This document shows positions 7,605 to 15,921 of a DNA stretch of 30,976 nt, in pieces (the stretch's first letter is position 1; each line of letters begins with the position of its first letter). A model generated the notes under the pieces. It saw only the letters and a program-made list of their open reading frames with translations. It searched no databases and was not told the origin of the DNA. This DNA is from Bacteroidota bacterium (GTDB taxonomy: Bacteria; Bacteroidota; Bacteroidia; Flavobacteriales; Weeksellaceae), in the NCBI GenBank assembly GCA_023394415.1, contig JAEXAR010000030.1, positions 1 to 30,976 of the forward strand. The letters run 5' to 3'. The position numbers were made by a program, and so were the translations under genes.

Positions 7605-7931
7605 ATGAAAAACGAAACTTTAATCCAGGCTTTAGGAAAATGTATCAACGCCTGTAATTACTGTGCAGATGCATGTTTAGACGAAGAAGATGTAAAAATG
7701 ATGGTGAACTGCATCCGAACCGACCGTGTTTGTGCGGAAATGTGTTCCACTGTTCATCAGGTGGCTACCATGAACTATTCCAATGTGAAAGATTTGCTTT
7801 TGGTCTGCATCAGAATATGTGAAGAATGCGCCACTGAATGTGAAAAACATGCAGATCATATGCAGCATTGTGCTGACTGTGCAAAAGCATGCAGAGAATG
7901 TGCTGAAGCTTGCAGAGTGTTCATGAATTAA
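7605..7931 (+). CDS. Four-helix bundle copper-binding protein, Csp type (DUF326)
   Basis: 108 residues with 16 cysteines: C13, 17, 20, 24, 36, 43, 47, 68, 72, 75, 79, 89, 92, 96, 99 and 103. The C-x3-C and C-x2-C spacing along amphipathic helices is that of the Csp copper storage proteins, which load many Cu(I) ions inside a four-helix bundle. There is no signal peptide, so it should be cytosolic like Csp3. It follows the MBL-fold gene by 12 bp and is followed by a strong terminator. Likely role: Cu(I) storage or protection. No copper-responsive operator was recognised. Confidence 0.9.
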   Translation: MKNETLIQALGKCINACNYCADACLDEEDVKMMVNCIRTDRVCAEMCSTVHQVATMNYSNVKDLLLVCIRICEECATECEKHADHMQHCADCAKACRECAEACRVFMN

Positions 7932-7948
7932 ATTTCAAGAACCACATA

Positions 7949-7978
7949 AAAAAACTCCCGAATTTTCGGGAGTTTTTT
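7949..7978. terminator. Strong bidirectional terminator
   Basis: A 14-bp perfect stem of AAAAAACTCCCGAA and its complement around a two-base centre, with A and T runs on both sides. It lies between the convergent Csp and IcmF-type genes and can end both transcripts. Confidence 0.9.
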
Positions 7979-7979
7979 G

Positions 7980-8003
7980 GTAGCTGAGCGAAGTCGAAGC
8001 TAC
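7980..8003. repeat. REP-like hairpin with GAGCGAAGTCGA core
   Basis: GTAGCT and AGCTAC flank GAGCGAAGTCGA. The core belongs to the widespread intergenic hairpin word CTTCGACTTCGCTCAG known to me from many bacterial genomes. It overlaps the stop codon of the mutase gene (8000-8002) and follows the terminator directly. No second copy was seen in the window. Confidence 0.55.
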
Positions 8004-11000
8004 ATATTTCTCCGGTATTTTCCGCCCACTTCAAAAAGAGCATTGGTAATCTGTCCAAGCGAACAGTGTTTACCGGCTTCCATCATTACTTCAAACAAAT
8101 TCTGCTGATTGATGGCAGCTTGCTGAAGTTTGGACAACATTTCATCAGATTTATCGGAATGAGCTTTCTGGAAATTCTCCAAATTGCTTATTTGCGCCTG
8201 CTTTTCTTCTTCAGTTGAACGGATTACTTCTCCCGGCAGAACGGTTGGAGAACCGTCTTTTCCAAGAAAAGTATTCACGCCGATAATTGGATATTCTCCG
8301 GTGTGTTTCAGCCATTCGTAATGCATCGATTCTTCCTGAATTTTTGACCGCTGATACATCGTTTCCATTGCGCCCAAAACACCGCCTCTTTCTGTAATTC
8401 TGTCGAATTCTGCGTAAACCGCTTCTTCAACCAGATCAGTTAATTCTTCGATTACGAATGAACCCTGAAGCGGATTTTCGTTTTTCGCCAATCCAAGTTC
8501 CTTGTTGATAATCAACTGAATAGCCATTGCTCTTCTTACGGATTCTTCGGTCGGAGTGGTAATTGCTTCGTCGTAAGCGTTGGTGTGCAGCGAGTTACAG
8601 TTATCGTAAATCGCATACAGCGCCTGCAAAGTTGTTCTGATATCGTTGAAATCAATTTCCTGTGCGTGAAGCGATCTTCCCGAAGTTTGAATGTGGTATT
8701 TCAGCATTTGGGATCTTTCATCTGCACCATATTTATATTTCATCGCTTTTGCCCAGATTCTTCTTGCAACACGACCGATCACCGCATATTCCGGATCAAC
8801 ACCGTTCGAGAAGAAGAAAGATAAGTTCGGAGCGAAAGCGTTAATATCCATTCCGCGGCTTAAGTAATATTCAACATAGGTGAAACCGTTTGCCAAAGTA
8901 AAAGCCAACTGCGAAATCGGATTTGCGCCGGCTTCCGCAATGTGATATCCGGAAATAGAAACCGAATAAAAGTTTCTTACTTTTTCCTTGATGAAATAAT
9001 CCTGAACATCACCCATTAATCTCAATGCAAATTCAGTGGAGAAAATACAGGTGTTCTGCGCCTGATCTTCTTTTAGAATATCTGCCTGAACCGTTCCACG
9101 TACTGTTGAAATCGTATCGGCTTTGATTTTCGCATACGTTTCCGCATCCAGGATTTCATCACCGGTAATTCCGAGTAATTTCAGTCCTAAACCGTTGTTG
9201 GAAGGTGGAAGTTCGCCGCTGTAAGAAGGTCTTTTCAAACCTTTATCATCAAATTTTTCTTTGAGACGGGCATCCACTTTATCCCAAAGATTATTTTCTT
9301 CAATATACTTTTCGCAGTTCTGATCGATGGCTGCATTCATGAAAAACGCCAACAGCATTGGAGCCGGACCGTTAATCGTCATGGACACGGAAGTCAAAGC
9401 GTTGATCAAATCAAAACCGGAATAGAGTTTTTTCGCATCGTCCAAAGTTGCAATTGAAACTCCGGCGTTACCGATTTTTCCGTAAATATCAGGCGGTAAA
9501 GCAGGATCCTGACCATACAGTGTTACGGAATCAAACGCAGTTGACAAACGTTTTGCAGGCATTTCTGCGGAAACATAATGGAATCTTCTGTTGGTTCTTT
9601 CCGGTCCGCCTTCTCCGGCAAACATTCTCGTCGGATCTTCTCCGGTTCTTTTGAACGGATAAATTCCTGCAGTATAAGGAAATTGTCCCGGAACGTTTTC
9701 CTGACCTTTCCAACGGATCAAATCGCCCCAATCCTGGAATTTGGGCAAAGAAATTTTTGGAATTTTCAGTCCGGAAAGTGATTCTGAAATGGTTTCCACC
9801 TTAATTTCTTTTCCGCGAACGAAGTAAGAATAGGTTTCTTCCTTCATTTCTTCCTTGAAATGATGCCATCCGTGAAGGAAAGCCACGTTTTCTTCGAGAA
9901 GATCTTTTTTGGTTTTCAGGAAAACTTTTTCAAGTTTGTCGTGTGTGTGTTCGTCGTCTTCAATCAGCACTTTTGCACCGTCGATGAGATACATTTTCTT
10001 GGCAATCAGCGCCTGTTCTTCCACGTTTTTATCGTAACCGCGGTTGTTTTCCACAATTTCAGAAAGATAACGGACTCTTTTTGGCGGAATTACGGTTGAA
10101 TCATCGGAAACATTCTGTTCCACATATTCATTCAGGCCTAAATTCTCAAATTTAGCATTGACTTTACCAATCAGACCGTTGTAAACTTCCGTTGTTCCCC
10201 AATCGTTGAACTGGCTGGCTTTTGTGGAATACACCGGCATTTCATCTAATGATTTATCAAAATATTGGTGATTTCTTTGGTATTGTTTTTTAACAGCCTG
10301 TAAAGCATCCAAAGCACCGCGTTTGTCGGATTTGTTTAAAGTTACCAAATCAGCGTAATCCAGCATATCGATTTTTTCAAGTTGCGTTGAAGCACCGTAT
10401 TCCGGCGTCATCACATACATGGAAACATCGGCAATTTCTGTAATTTCTGAACCGCTTTGACCAATGCCAGAAGTTTCCAGAATAATAATGTCAGGTTTTG
10501 CTAATTTCAGAATATTTAATGCAGAATGTATATAAGGAGAAACAGAAACGTTGTTTTCACGCGTCGCCATTGAACGCATGTAAACGCGTTTATCGTTGAT
10601 GGAATTCATGCGGATTCTGTCGCCCAAAAGTGCACCGCCGGTTTTCTTTTTGGAAGGATCCACAGAAATAATCGCAATTTTCTTTTCTGGATTGGCTCTC
10701 AAAAATCTGCGGACAATTTCATCCGTTAAAGATGATTTTCCCGCACCGCCGGTTCCTGTAATACCGATAATCGGAATATTGGAATCTTTTGCTTTTTCAT
10801 CAATGGCTTTTACCAGATCCTGCTTGTCATCAGAAAAATTTTCAACAGCAGAAATAACCTGAGAAATAGATTTTGAATCTTCAAAAGAAATATTATCCAA
10901 ATCGGTAACAGAAATATTTTCACCCGTTGCAAAGTCAGATTTTTGCACCAAATCATCAATCATTCCCTGCAAACCGAGTTCACGGCCGTCATCCGGCGAA

Positions 11001-11362
11001 TAAATCCGGTCGATTCCGTAATCCATCAAATCCTTGATTTCTTCAGGCAGAATTACGCCGCCACCGCCGCCAAAAATTTTGATTTGTGGCGCACCTTTTT
11101 CCCGCAAAAGGTCATAAATATATTTGAAATATTCGTTGTGACCGCCCTGATAAGACGTTAAGGCAATCGCATTGGCATCTTCCTGAATCGCAGTGTTCAC
11201 CACTTCTTCAGCGGATTTGTCGTGTCCAAGGTGAATCACTTCGCACCCCGTTCCCTGGATTACGCGTCGCATGATGTTAATCGCTGCATCGTGTCCGTCG
11301 AAAAGGGAAGCGGCTGTTACAATTCTGACCTTGTTTTTTGGTTCGTATTTTTGAGTTTCCAT
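8000..11362 (-). CDS. icmF: Fused B12-dependent acyl-CoA mutase, IcmF type (methylmalonyl-CoA mutase family)
   Basis: 1120 residues from the ATG at 11362. Three parts are fused in the IcmF order: a cobalamin-binding domain (residues about 12-140, cobalt ligand H24 in LFDGHDAAI, GGGGG near 98-102), a MeaI/ArgK-type GTPase chaperone (Walker A GTGGAGKS at 203-210), and the mutase barrel (PFKRTGEDPTRMFAGEGG). IcmF interconverts isobutyryl-CoA and butyryl-CoA; some homologs prefer isovaleryl-CoA. Methylmalonyl-CoA mutase itself is not fused to the GTPase. The frame is open to a TTG at 11404, but the -7 element TATCTTTG (11392-11399) lies inside that extension, so 11362 is the start. It is convergent with the Csp operon. 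Substrate preference cannot be told from sequence alone. Confidence 0.88.
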   Translation of the reverse strand: METQKYEPKNKVRIVTAASLFDGHDAAINIMRRVIQGTGCEVIHLGHDKSAEEVVNTAIQEDANAIALTSYQGGHNEYFKYIYDLLREKGAPQIKIFGGGGGVILPEEIKDLMDYGIDRIYSPDDGRELGLQGMIDDLVQKSDFATGENISVTDLDNISFEDSKSISQVISAVENFSDDKQDLVKAIDEKAKDSNIPIIGITGTGGAGKSSLTDEIVRRFLRANPEKKIAIISVDPSKKKTGGALLGDRIRMNSINDKRVYMRSMATRENNVSVSPYIHSALNILKLAKPDIIILETSGIGQSGSEITEIADVSMYVMTPEYGASTQLEKIDMLDYADLVTLNKSDKRGALDALQAVKKQYQRNHQYFDKSLDEMPVYSTKASQFNDWGTTEVYNGLIGKVNAKFENLGLNEYVEQNVSDDSTVIPPKRVRYLSEIVENNRGYDKNVEEQALIAKKMYLIDGAKVLIEDDEHTHDKLEKVFLKTKKDLLEENVAFLHGWHHFKEEMKEETYSYFVRGKEIKVETISESLSGLKIPKISLPKFQDWGDLIRWKGQENVPGQFPYTAGIYPFKRTGEDPTRMFAGEGGPERTNRRFHYVSAEMPAKRLSTAFDSVTLYGQDPALPPDIYGKIGNAGVSIATLDDAKKLYSGFDLINALTSVSMTINGPAPMLLAFFMNAAIDQNCEKYIEENNLWDKVDARLKEKFDDKGLKRPSYSGELPPSNNGLGLKLLGITGDEILDAETYAKIKADTISTVRGTVQADILKEDQAQNTCIFSTEFALRLMGDVQDYFIKEKVRNFYSVSISGYHIAEAGANPISQLAFTLANGFTYVEYYLSRGMDINAFAPNLSFFFSNGVDPEYAVIGRVARRIWAKAMKYKYGADERSQMLKYHIQTSGRSLHAQEIDFNDIRTTLQALYAIYDNCNSLHTNAYDEAITTPTEESVRRAMAIQLIINKELGLAKNENPLQGSFVIEELTDLVEEAVYAEFDRITERGGVLGAMETMYQRSKIQEESMHYEWLKHTGEYPIIGVNTFLGKDGSPTVLPGEVIRSTEEEKQAQISNLENFQKAHSDKSDEMLSKLQQAAINQQNLFEVMMEAGKHCSLGQITNALFEVGGKYRRNM

Positions 11363-11391
11363 AAAGAATTTTAGAAAAATTGTGGATTCTT

Positions 11392-11399
11392 CAAAGATA
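11392..11399 (-). promoter_or_regulatory. -7 element TATCTTTG of the mutase gene
   Basis: Exact TAnnTTTG on the minus strand. The transcript should start near 11385, giving a leader of about 22 bases before the ATG at 11362. Confidence 0.6.
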
Positions 11400-11471
11400 C
11401 GCAATCTGCTGAATTTCTAAAAGAACAGCTAAGCAAAAGAATGAATACGCTTTAATTTCTGCGGTGAATAA

Positions 11472-11487
11472 TACGCTATTTTACGTA
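11472..11487. promoter_or_regulatory. Palindromic site TACG-N8-CGTA, copy B
   Basis: TACGCTATTTTACGTA, followed by T. It matches copy A at 261-276 at 13 of 16 bases and lies 57 bp before the ATG of the sensor kinase gene, a place suited to autoregulation of the two-component operon. Confidence 0.45.
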
Positions 11488-11543
11488 TGTTGTGTTAAGG
11501 TCAGTTTTCAGAGATTTGAGTTCCTAAACTGTAAATAGAGAAT

Positions 11544-13490
11544 ATGAATGTGAAATCTACAATATTATTATTCCTGTTATTTTTTCAGCTTTCTTTTTCT
11601 CAGGACATTCAAATAGTTATTGATCAGAAAAAGGCAGAACTTGCCATAAGCTCAACACTAAAGCAGAGGGCAGCCATTTTTTCCGATCTTACCTGGTATT
11701 ATGCAAGCGTTTCCATTGATTCTGCTTTGGCTTATGGGTCCAAAGCTATAAAAAGTGCGGAGGAACTGGGAGACAAGACATTGCTTTCCCAGGTTTACAG
11801 CGATTTGGGTGCGGTTCATTTCCGGAATAATGATTTTAAAAATTCTGAAAAAAATTACTATAAGTCGTATCAGATTCGGAAAGAGCAGTTTAACAAAGCT
11901 GGAATAGCGAAGCTTAACAATAATCTTGCAACAGTTTACCAAAATACTTTTCAGTATAAAAAAGCAATGCAGATGTATTTGGAAGCATTAGACTATTTTG
12001 AAATTACGCAGGATTTTCGGAATGTAAACGTAACGAAAGGAAATCTTGGAGTTCTTTTTACGGATTTGAAAGACTATAGAAATGCCGAAAAATATCTTCA
12101 GGAATGTGTAAAATACTTTGAAAATCAGGAAAAATCCGTAGAAGTTTCCAATAAGCTTTGTGAAAACTACCTCAACCTTGGGAAAGTTTATCAAATGAAG
12201 AAAAATTTTCAGCTTGCCGAAGTATATTTTAATAAAAGTAATGCGATTTGTCAGCAAGTGGGTAACAAGCAGGGAATTGCCTACAGCAACAGAAATTTGG
12301 CAAATTTGCTTACCATAAAAAAACAGTATACCGATTCTGCAGCGCTTGAAAAAATAAAAATTTCCCAGAAATACCGCGAAGAACTAAACTCGAAGCTCGA
12401 TCGGGAGAGTAATCAGCTTGAATTTGCGCAAGGCTTAATAACAGAACAAAAATTTCTTGAGGCAAAAAAAATTCTCTTAAGAATATTGCCGGTTTTCGAA
12501 AAAGAAAAATCAAAGGAAAATCAGGTAAGTGCGTATAAACTTTTAACCAATGTTTACCAAAACACCAATCAATCAGACAGTGCTGATTATTACTTTAATC
12601 AATATCTGGCAACAAATGAAAAACTTATTGATAATTCCGTTAGAAACGCATCTACAGAGCTTGAAAAGAAATATCAGGTTCTGAAAAAAGATAAAGAAAT
12701 AATGGAAAGTAAAAATTCAATATTCAAAAGAAATATTTATATTTTCTTTTTGCTGGGGCTGCTTTTAGTTGGTTCCGGCGCAGCTTTTTCAATTTTTCGG
12801 CACCGCAAAAAGAATGAAAAAATAAAACTTCAGAAGGAGATTCTTCATCAGCAGGATTTGGCTACAAAAGCGGTAATGAATGCAGAAGACAACGAGAGAA
12901 AGAGAATGGCAACGCATCTTCACGACGGTGTTGCACAACTTTTGGGTGCCGCAAATATGAATGTAGAATCTCTGAGCGATTTTCGGGATGATGAGCCAGC
13001 TTTTGATAAAATTTTAGGGAAAACGAAAAATATTCTGGACGATGCAATTACAGATGTCCGCAGTCTTTCTCATCAGATGATGCCCAATATGCTCATAAAA
13101 AGTTCTTTGGCAAATGCACTGCAGGATCTGATTGAAAAATCGGACAGTCCAAAACTTTATATTAATCTTAAAATGGAGGGTTTGCAGGATGATTTGGATA
13201 AAAATATTCAGATTGTGATGTATAGAATTATTCAGGAATGCATCAACAATACGATAAAACATTCTAGTGCAACCGGAATTGATATTATTGTGAGACAAAA
13301 TGAAAATTTGTTGGAAACGCTTATTTCAGATAATGGTGTAGGATTTAATATTTCTGAAGTTTCGTCGAAATCTTCAGGATTGGGTTTAGAGAATATCAAA
13401 TCCAGAATTGATATGCTGAAAGGAAAACTGGAAGTTAATTCTGTAAAAGGAGCGGGAACGAAAATTTCTGTGAAAATACCTTTAATATGA
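11544..13490 (+). CDS. TPR-domain sensor histidine kinase (HisKA_3 type)
   Basis: 648 residues. Signal peptide at 1-20, then a periplasmic helical region (about 40-370) with TPR-like repeats such as DLGAVHFRNNDFKNSEKNYY and NLGKVYQMKKNFQLAEVYF. A single membrane span follows at about 397-418, then a coiled linker. The HisKA_3 dimerisation box ERKRMATHLHDGVAQLLG has the phosphorylated H460. The ATPase has the N box QECINNTIKH, G1 DNGVGF (596-601) and G2 GLGLENI (612-618). This is the NarX/DesK-like class pairing with NarL regulators; the partner gene overlaps its stop. The ligand is unknown. A palindromic motif lies in its promoter region. Confidence 0.9.
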   Translation: MNVKSTILLFLLFFQLSFSQDIQIVIDQKKAELAISSTLKQRAAIFSDLTWYYASVSIDSALAYGSKAIKSAEELGDKTLLSQVYSDLGAVHFRNNDFKNSEKNYYKSYQIRKEQFNKAGIAKLNNNLATVYQNTFQYKKAMQMYLEALDYFEITQDFRNVNVTKGNLGVLFTDLKDYRNAEKYLQECVKYFENQEKSVEVSNKLCENYLNLGKVYQMKKNFQLAEVYFNKSNAICQQVGNKQGIAYSNRNLANLLTIKKQYTDSAALEKIKISQKYREELNSKLDRESNQLEFAQGLITEQKFLEAKKILLRILPVFEKEKSKENQVSAYKLLTNVYQNTNQSDSADYYFNQYLATNEKLIDNSVRNASTELEKKYQVLKKDKEIMESKNSIFKRNIYIFFLLGLLLVGSGAAFSIFRHRKKNEKIKLQKEILHQQDLATKAVMNAEDNERKRMATHLHDGVAQLLGAANMNVESLSDFRDDEPAFDKILGKTKNILDDAITDVRSLSHQMMPNMLIKSSLANALQDLIEKSDSPKLYINLKMEGLQDDLDKNIQIVMYRIIQECINNTIKHSSATGIDIIVRQNENLLETLISDNGVGFNISEVSSKSSGLGLENIKSRIDMLKGKLEVNSVKGAGTKISVKIPLI

Positions 13491-14131
13491 TGAAAGTCGT
13501 TATTGTAGATGATCATAACATCATCATTGAAGGGCTGGAAATGCTCTTAAGTTTCGAAAAAGAAGTTGAGGTTCTGAAAACTTACCAGGATGGCTACAAT
13601 TTTTTAGGCGATTTGAAAAAAGATGCTGTGAAACCAACCATCGTCCTGATGGATTTGATGATGCCAACCATCAGCGGTTTGGAACTTTCGAAAATTTTGA
13701 AAAAAGACTTTCCCGAGATCAAAATCATCATTCTTTCAATGAACTGTGATGCCAAGATAGTTTTCGAACTTGTTGAGAAAATAGGGGTGGAAGGGTATCT
13801 ATCGAAAAAAATTAACCGCAAAGAACTCTCTTCGGCAATAAGAGATGTAAAGTTAGGATATGTTCATCTCTCAGAAGAAGCTGCTGAAGCTTTGGCACAA
13901 TTCAAAAAAAAGATCATCGATTATCCGGAGATCAAACTGTCTTCAAGGGAAAAGGAAATTGTCCGCGAAATGATTTCAGGACTTACAAACAAACAAATTT
14001 CCGAAAAACTCTTTATTTCAGAATCAACAGTGGAAACACACCGGAAAAACATTTACCGAAAAACGGAAGCGCACAGTTTACCCAAGCTGATACAGATGGT
14101 AAACGAAATGAATATTCTTGAAACACTTTAG
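13487..14131 (+). CDS. NarL/LuxR-family response regulator
   Basis: 214 residues. The receiver domain has the acidic pair D8-D9 in VVIVDDHN, phospho-acceptor D56 in VLMDLMMP, and the conserved lysine in GYLSKK. A LuxR-type helix-turn-helix spans about 150-205 (LSSREKEIVREMISGLTNKQ, then ISEKLFISESTVETHRKNIY). The start ATG overlaps the kinase stop (ATGATG; the second ATG at 13490 would give MKVVIVDD and is equally good), showing translational coupling with the sensor kinase. NarL-type regulators bind short inverted repeats as dimers. The TACG-N8/9-CGTA sites in the window are candidates for this protein by proximity only. Confidence 0.93.
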   Translation: MMKVVIVDDHNIIIEGLEMLLSFEKEVEVLKTYQDGYNFLGDLKKDAVKPTIVLMDLMMPTISGLELSKILKKDFPEIKIIILSMNCDAKIVFELVEKIGVEGYLSKKINRKELSSAIRDVKLGYVHLSEEAAEALAQFKKKIIDYPEIKLSSREKEIVREMISGLTNKQISEKLFISESTVETHRKNIYRKTEAHSLPKLIQMVNEMNILETL

Positions 14132-14163
14132 CCTCCAATTCTGGAAGTTTTTTTTATGAGATT

Positions 14164-14180
14164 TACGCTGATTTTCCGTA
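14164..14180. promoter_or_regulatory. Palindromic site TACG-N9-CGTA, copy C
   Basis: TACGCTGATTTTCCGTA, with one base more in the spacer than copies A and B. It lies 33 bp after the response-regulator stop and 227 bp before the FGE-like gene. Confidence 0.35.
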
Positions 14181-14238
14181 TCCGTTAACAGCATTTGTCG
14201 CAGAAAGTTGGGGAAATCTAATACTCAAATTTCATAAA

Positions 14239-14267
14239 ATACCCTGAAGAGGGTATCTCTTTTTCTT
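14239..14267 (+). terminator. Hairpin ATACCCT-GAAG-AGGGTAT with T-rich tail
   Basis: A 7-bp stem with a GAAG tetraloop followed by CTCTTTTTC. It probably ends the kinase-regulator transcript. If transcription starts near the palindrome at 14164 it could instead act as an attenuator for the FGE-like gene. Confidence 0.5.
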
Positions 14268-14277
14268 ATGTTAAAAA

Positions 14278-14285
14278 TACATTTG
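14278..14285 (+). promoter_or_regulatory. -7 element TACATTTG before the FGE-like gene
   Basis: Exact TAnnTTTG match, just downstream of the hairpin at 14239-14267. It would give a 5' leader of about 115 bases. ATTTGGAAAAA occurs here and nearly again near 14321-14332. Confidence 0.4.
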
Positions 14286-14406
14286 GAAAAAATTATCACC
14301 ATGAAAATGTTACGCATATTATTTGGAAAAATTCTAAAAAGAATTTCTGAAAAAATCTTCATAAAACACAATACCATATAAAATTTTAACCATAAACCCT
14401 TAAACA

Positions 14407-15846
14407 ATGAAAGCAAAAAAACTTTTCATGAAAGCGCTATTCAGCGCCGTGGTTTCTTTATTCAGTGCAGGAATAATGAAAGCCAACAACGTACAGATTT
14501 CCGGAACAGCGGTTACCGGATCCAACATTTCCTTCAACATCAGTTGGGAAAATTCGTGGAATGCAAGTGCTGCTCCCGCTAATTGGGACGCAGTGTGGGT
14601 ATTTGTAAAATATCAGGACTGTAACACTAAACTTTGGATGCACGCAGATCTAAGTACAGTTGCTGCAGATCATACTGCGGGATCACCATTACAGGCAGAT
14701 CCAGTGACAGATGGAAAAGGTGTTTTCTTAAGAAGAAGTGCCGTTGGCGGCGGAAACATTCCTTCTACGGCGGTTACATTAAAACTCAATATTCCTGCAG
14801 GAACCTACAACTACAAAGTTTATGGAATTGAAATGGTGCACGTAAATGAGGGTAACTTCCAGATAGGAGATAATAGCTCAACTTATTCGTTTAGCCCAAT
14901 TAATATTACATCAAATTCTCAATCCAATGGTTTAACTTCGAATGATCTTGGTGGTTATTCAGTAGATATTCCGCCGGCATTCCCAATGGGTTATAACTCG
15001 TTCTATATGATGAAATACGAGATTTCTCAGGAGCAATATGCTGATTTTCTAAATTCTTTAACCTTCACTCAACAAAAAAACAGAGTGGTTACTGATCCTA
15101 TCAGTGCAGCCGGAAGTTTTGCGATGTATACAGGTTATCAGTTCAGAAATGGATTAGCAATTGTAACGCCTGGAAGCAATGGTGCAATTCCGGCAGTCTT
15201 TGGGTGCGATGCAACCACCGGAACGCCAAATGCATCAAATGACGGCCAAAATATAGCTATGAATGGTTTGAGTTGGGCGGATCTCATTTCATATCTTGAT
15301 TGGGCTGCTTTAAGACCAATGACAGAGATGGAATTTGAAAAGGGGAGCAGAGGCCCATTACCAAGAATTGATCAGGAATATCCTTGGGGAAGCACTCAAA
15401 TTACAGCGGCAAACAGTGGAGCTTTATCAAATGCAAAACTAAATACTGAAGTGTCTTCTACGACGGTGGACAACGGGATGTGCGTTTTTCAAGTTCCATT
15501 AAATACCAATGCTTATGGTCCGTTAAGAGTAGGAAATTTTGCTAACGGATCATCAGGTCGTTTATCTGCAGGAGCTGGATATTATGGGGCGATGGATTTA
15601 GGAGGCAACGTGGCCGAAAGAGTAATTGCCGTAAATGCAGGTGGAGCTTCTTTTGACGGAACTATGGGAGATGGAAACCTTACCTCTACAGGTTTTGCAG
15701 ATGTTCCGAGTTGGCCGGTTTCTGCAGGAAGTATGACCAAAGGAGGGTCGTATGTAGACGGTGCAACCTATGTAAGAACAAGTGACAGATTGAGTTTATA
15801 CTCAACCAACGAAGCAAGAACTAACACTAATGGGGTAGAGGTGTAA
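14407..15846 (+). CDS. Secreted FGE/SUMF1-like protein with apparent C-terminal frameshift
   Basis: 479 residues. A signal peptide (1-26) is followed by a beta-sandwich-like N-terminal domain (about 28-145) and a formylglycine-generating-enzyme-type domain (about 145-479). Landmarks are FYMMKYEISQEQYADFLNSL, LSWADLISYLDWAALRPMTE, EKGSRGP, YPWGS, GAMDLGGNVAERV and KGGSY. In Bacteroidota such domains often serve structural roles in secretion and gliding (GldJ, GldK) rather than making formylglycine; the copper-site cysteines of true FGE are not apparent. The frame ends NTNGVEV, but adding one G to GGGG at 15832-15835 gives NGGRGVR and a stop at 15849-15851, the usual end of the family. It is followed by a T9SS surface protein. 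Confidence 0.8.
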   Translation: MKAKKLFMKALFSAVVSLFSAGIMKANNVQISGTAVTGSNISFNISWENSWNASAAPANWDAVWVFVKYQDCNTKLWMHADLSTVAADHTAGSPLQADPVTDGKGVFLRRSAVGGGNIPSTAVTLKLNIPAGTYNYKVYGIEMVHVNEGNFQIGDNSSTYSFSPINITSNSQSNGLTSNDLGGYSVDIPPAFPMGYNSFYMMKYEISQEQYADFLNSLTFTQQKNRVVTDPISAAGSFAMYTGYQFRNGLAIVTPGSNGAIPAVFGCDATTGTPNASNDGQNIAMNGLSWADLISYLDWAALRPMTEMEFEKGSRGPLPRIDQEYPWGSTQITAANSGALSNAKLNTEVSSTTVDNGMCVFQVPLNTNAYGPLRVGNFANGSSGRLSAGAGYYGAMDLGGNVAERVIAVNAGGASFDGTMGDGNLTSTGFADVPSWPVSAGSMTKGGSYVDGATYVRTSDRLSLYSTNEARTNTNGVEV

Positions 15847-15863
15847 GATAGCATCTTTTTAGG

Positions 15864-15888
15864 TTTTGAAAATTTCAGGTTTTCAAAA
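15864..15888 (+). other. AT-rich hairpin between the FGE-like gene and the T9SS protein gene
   Basis: TTTTGAAAA and TTTTCAAAA form a 9-bp stem around TTTCAGG. It may be a weak terminator or processing site inside a two-gene transcript. Confidence 0.3.
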
Positions 15889-15921
15889 AATTAAAAAATA
15901 TTAATTAATAATTCTAAAAAG

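Noticed and set aside
14132..14156. Weak hairpin TCCA-ATTC-TGGA plus T run after the response regulator
   Set aside because: A 4-bp stem is too weak to call; the hairpin at 14239 is a better terminator.
14225..14416. 63-codon minus-strand open frame before the FGE-like gene
   Set aside because: AT-rich, crosses the hairpin and promoter of the plus-strand gene, and shows no family resemblance.
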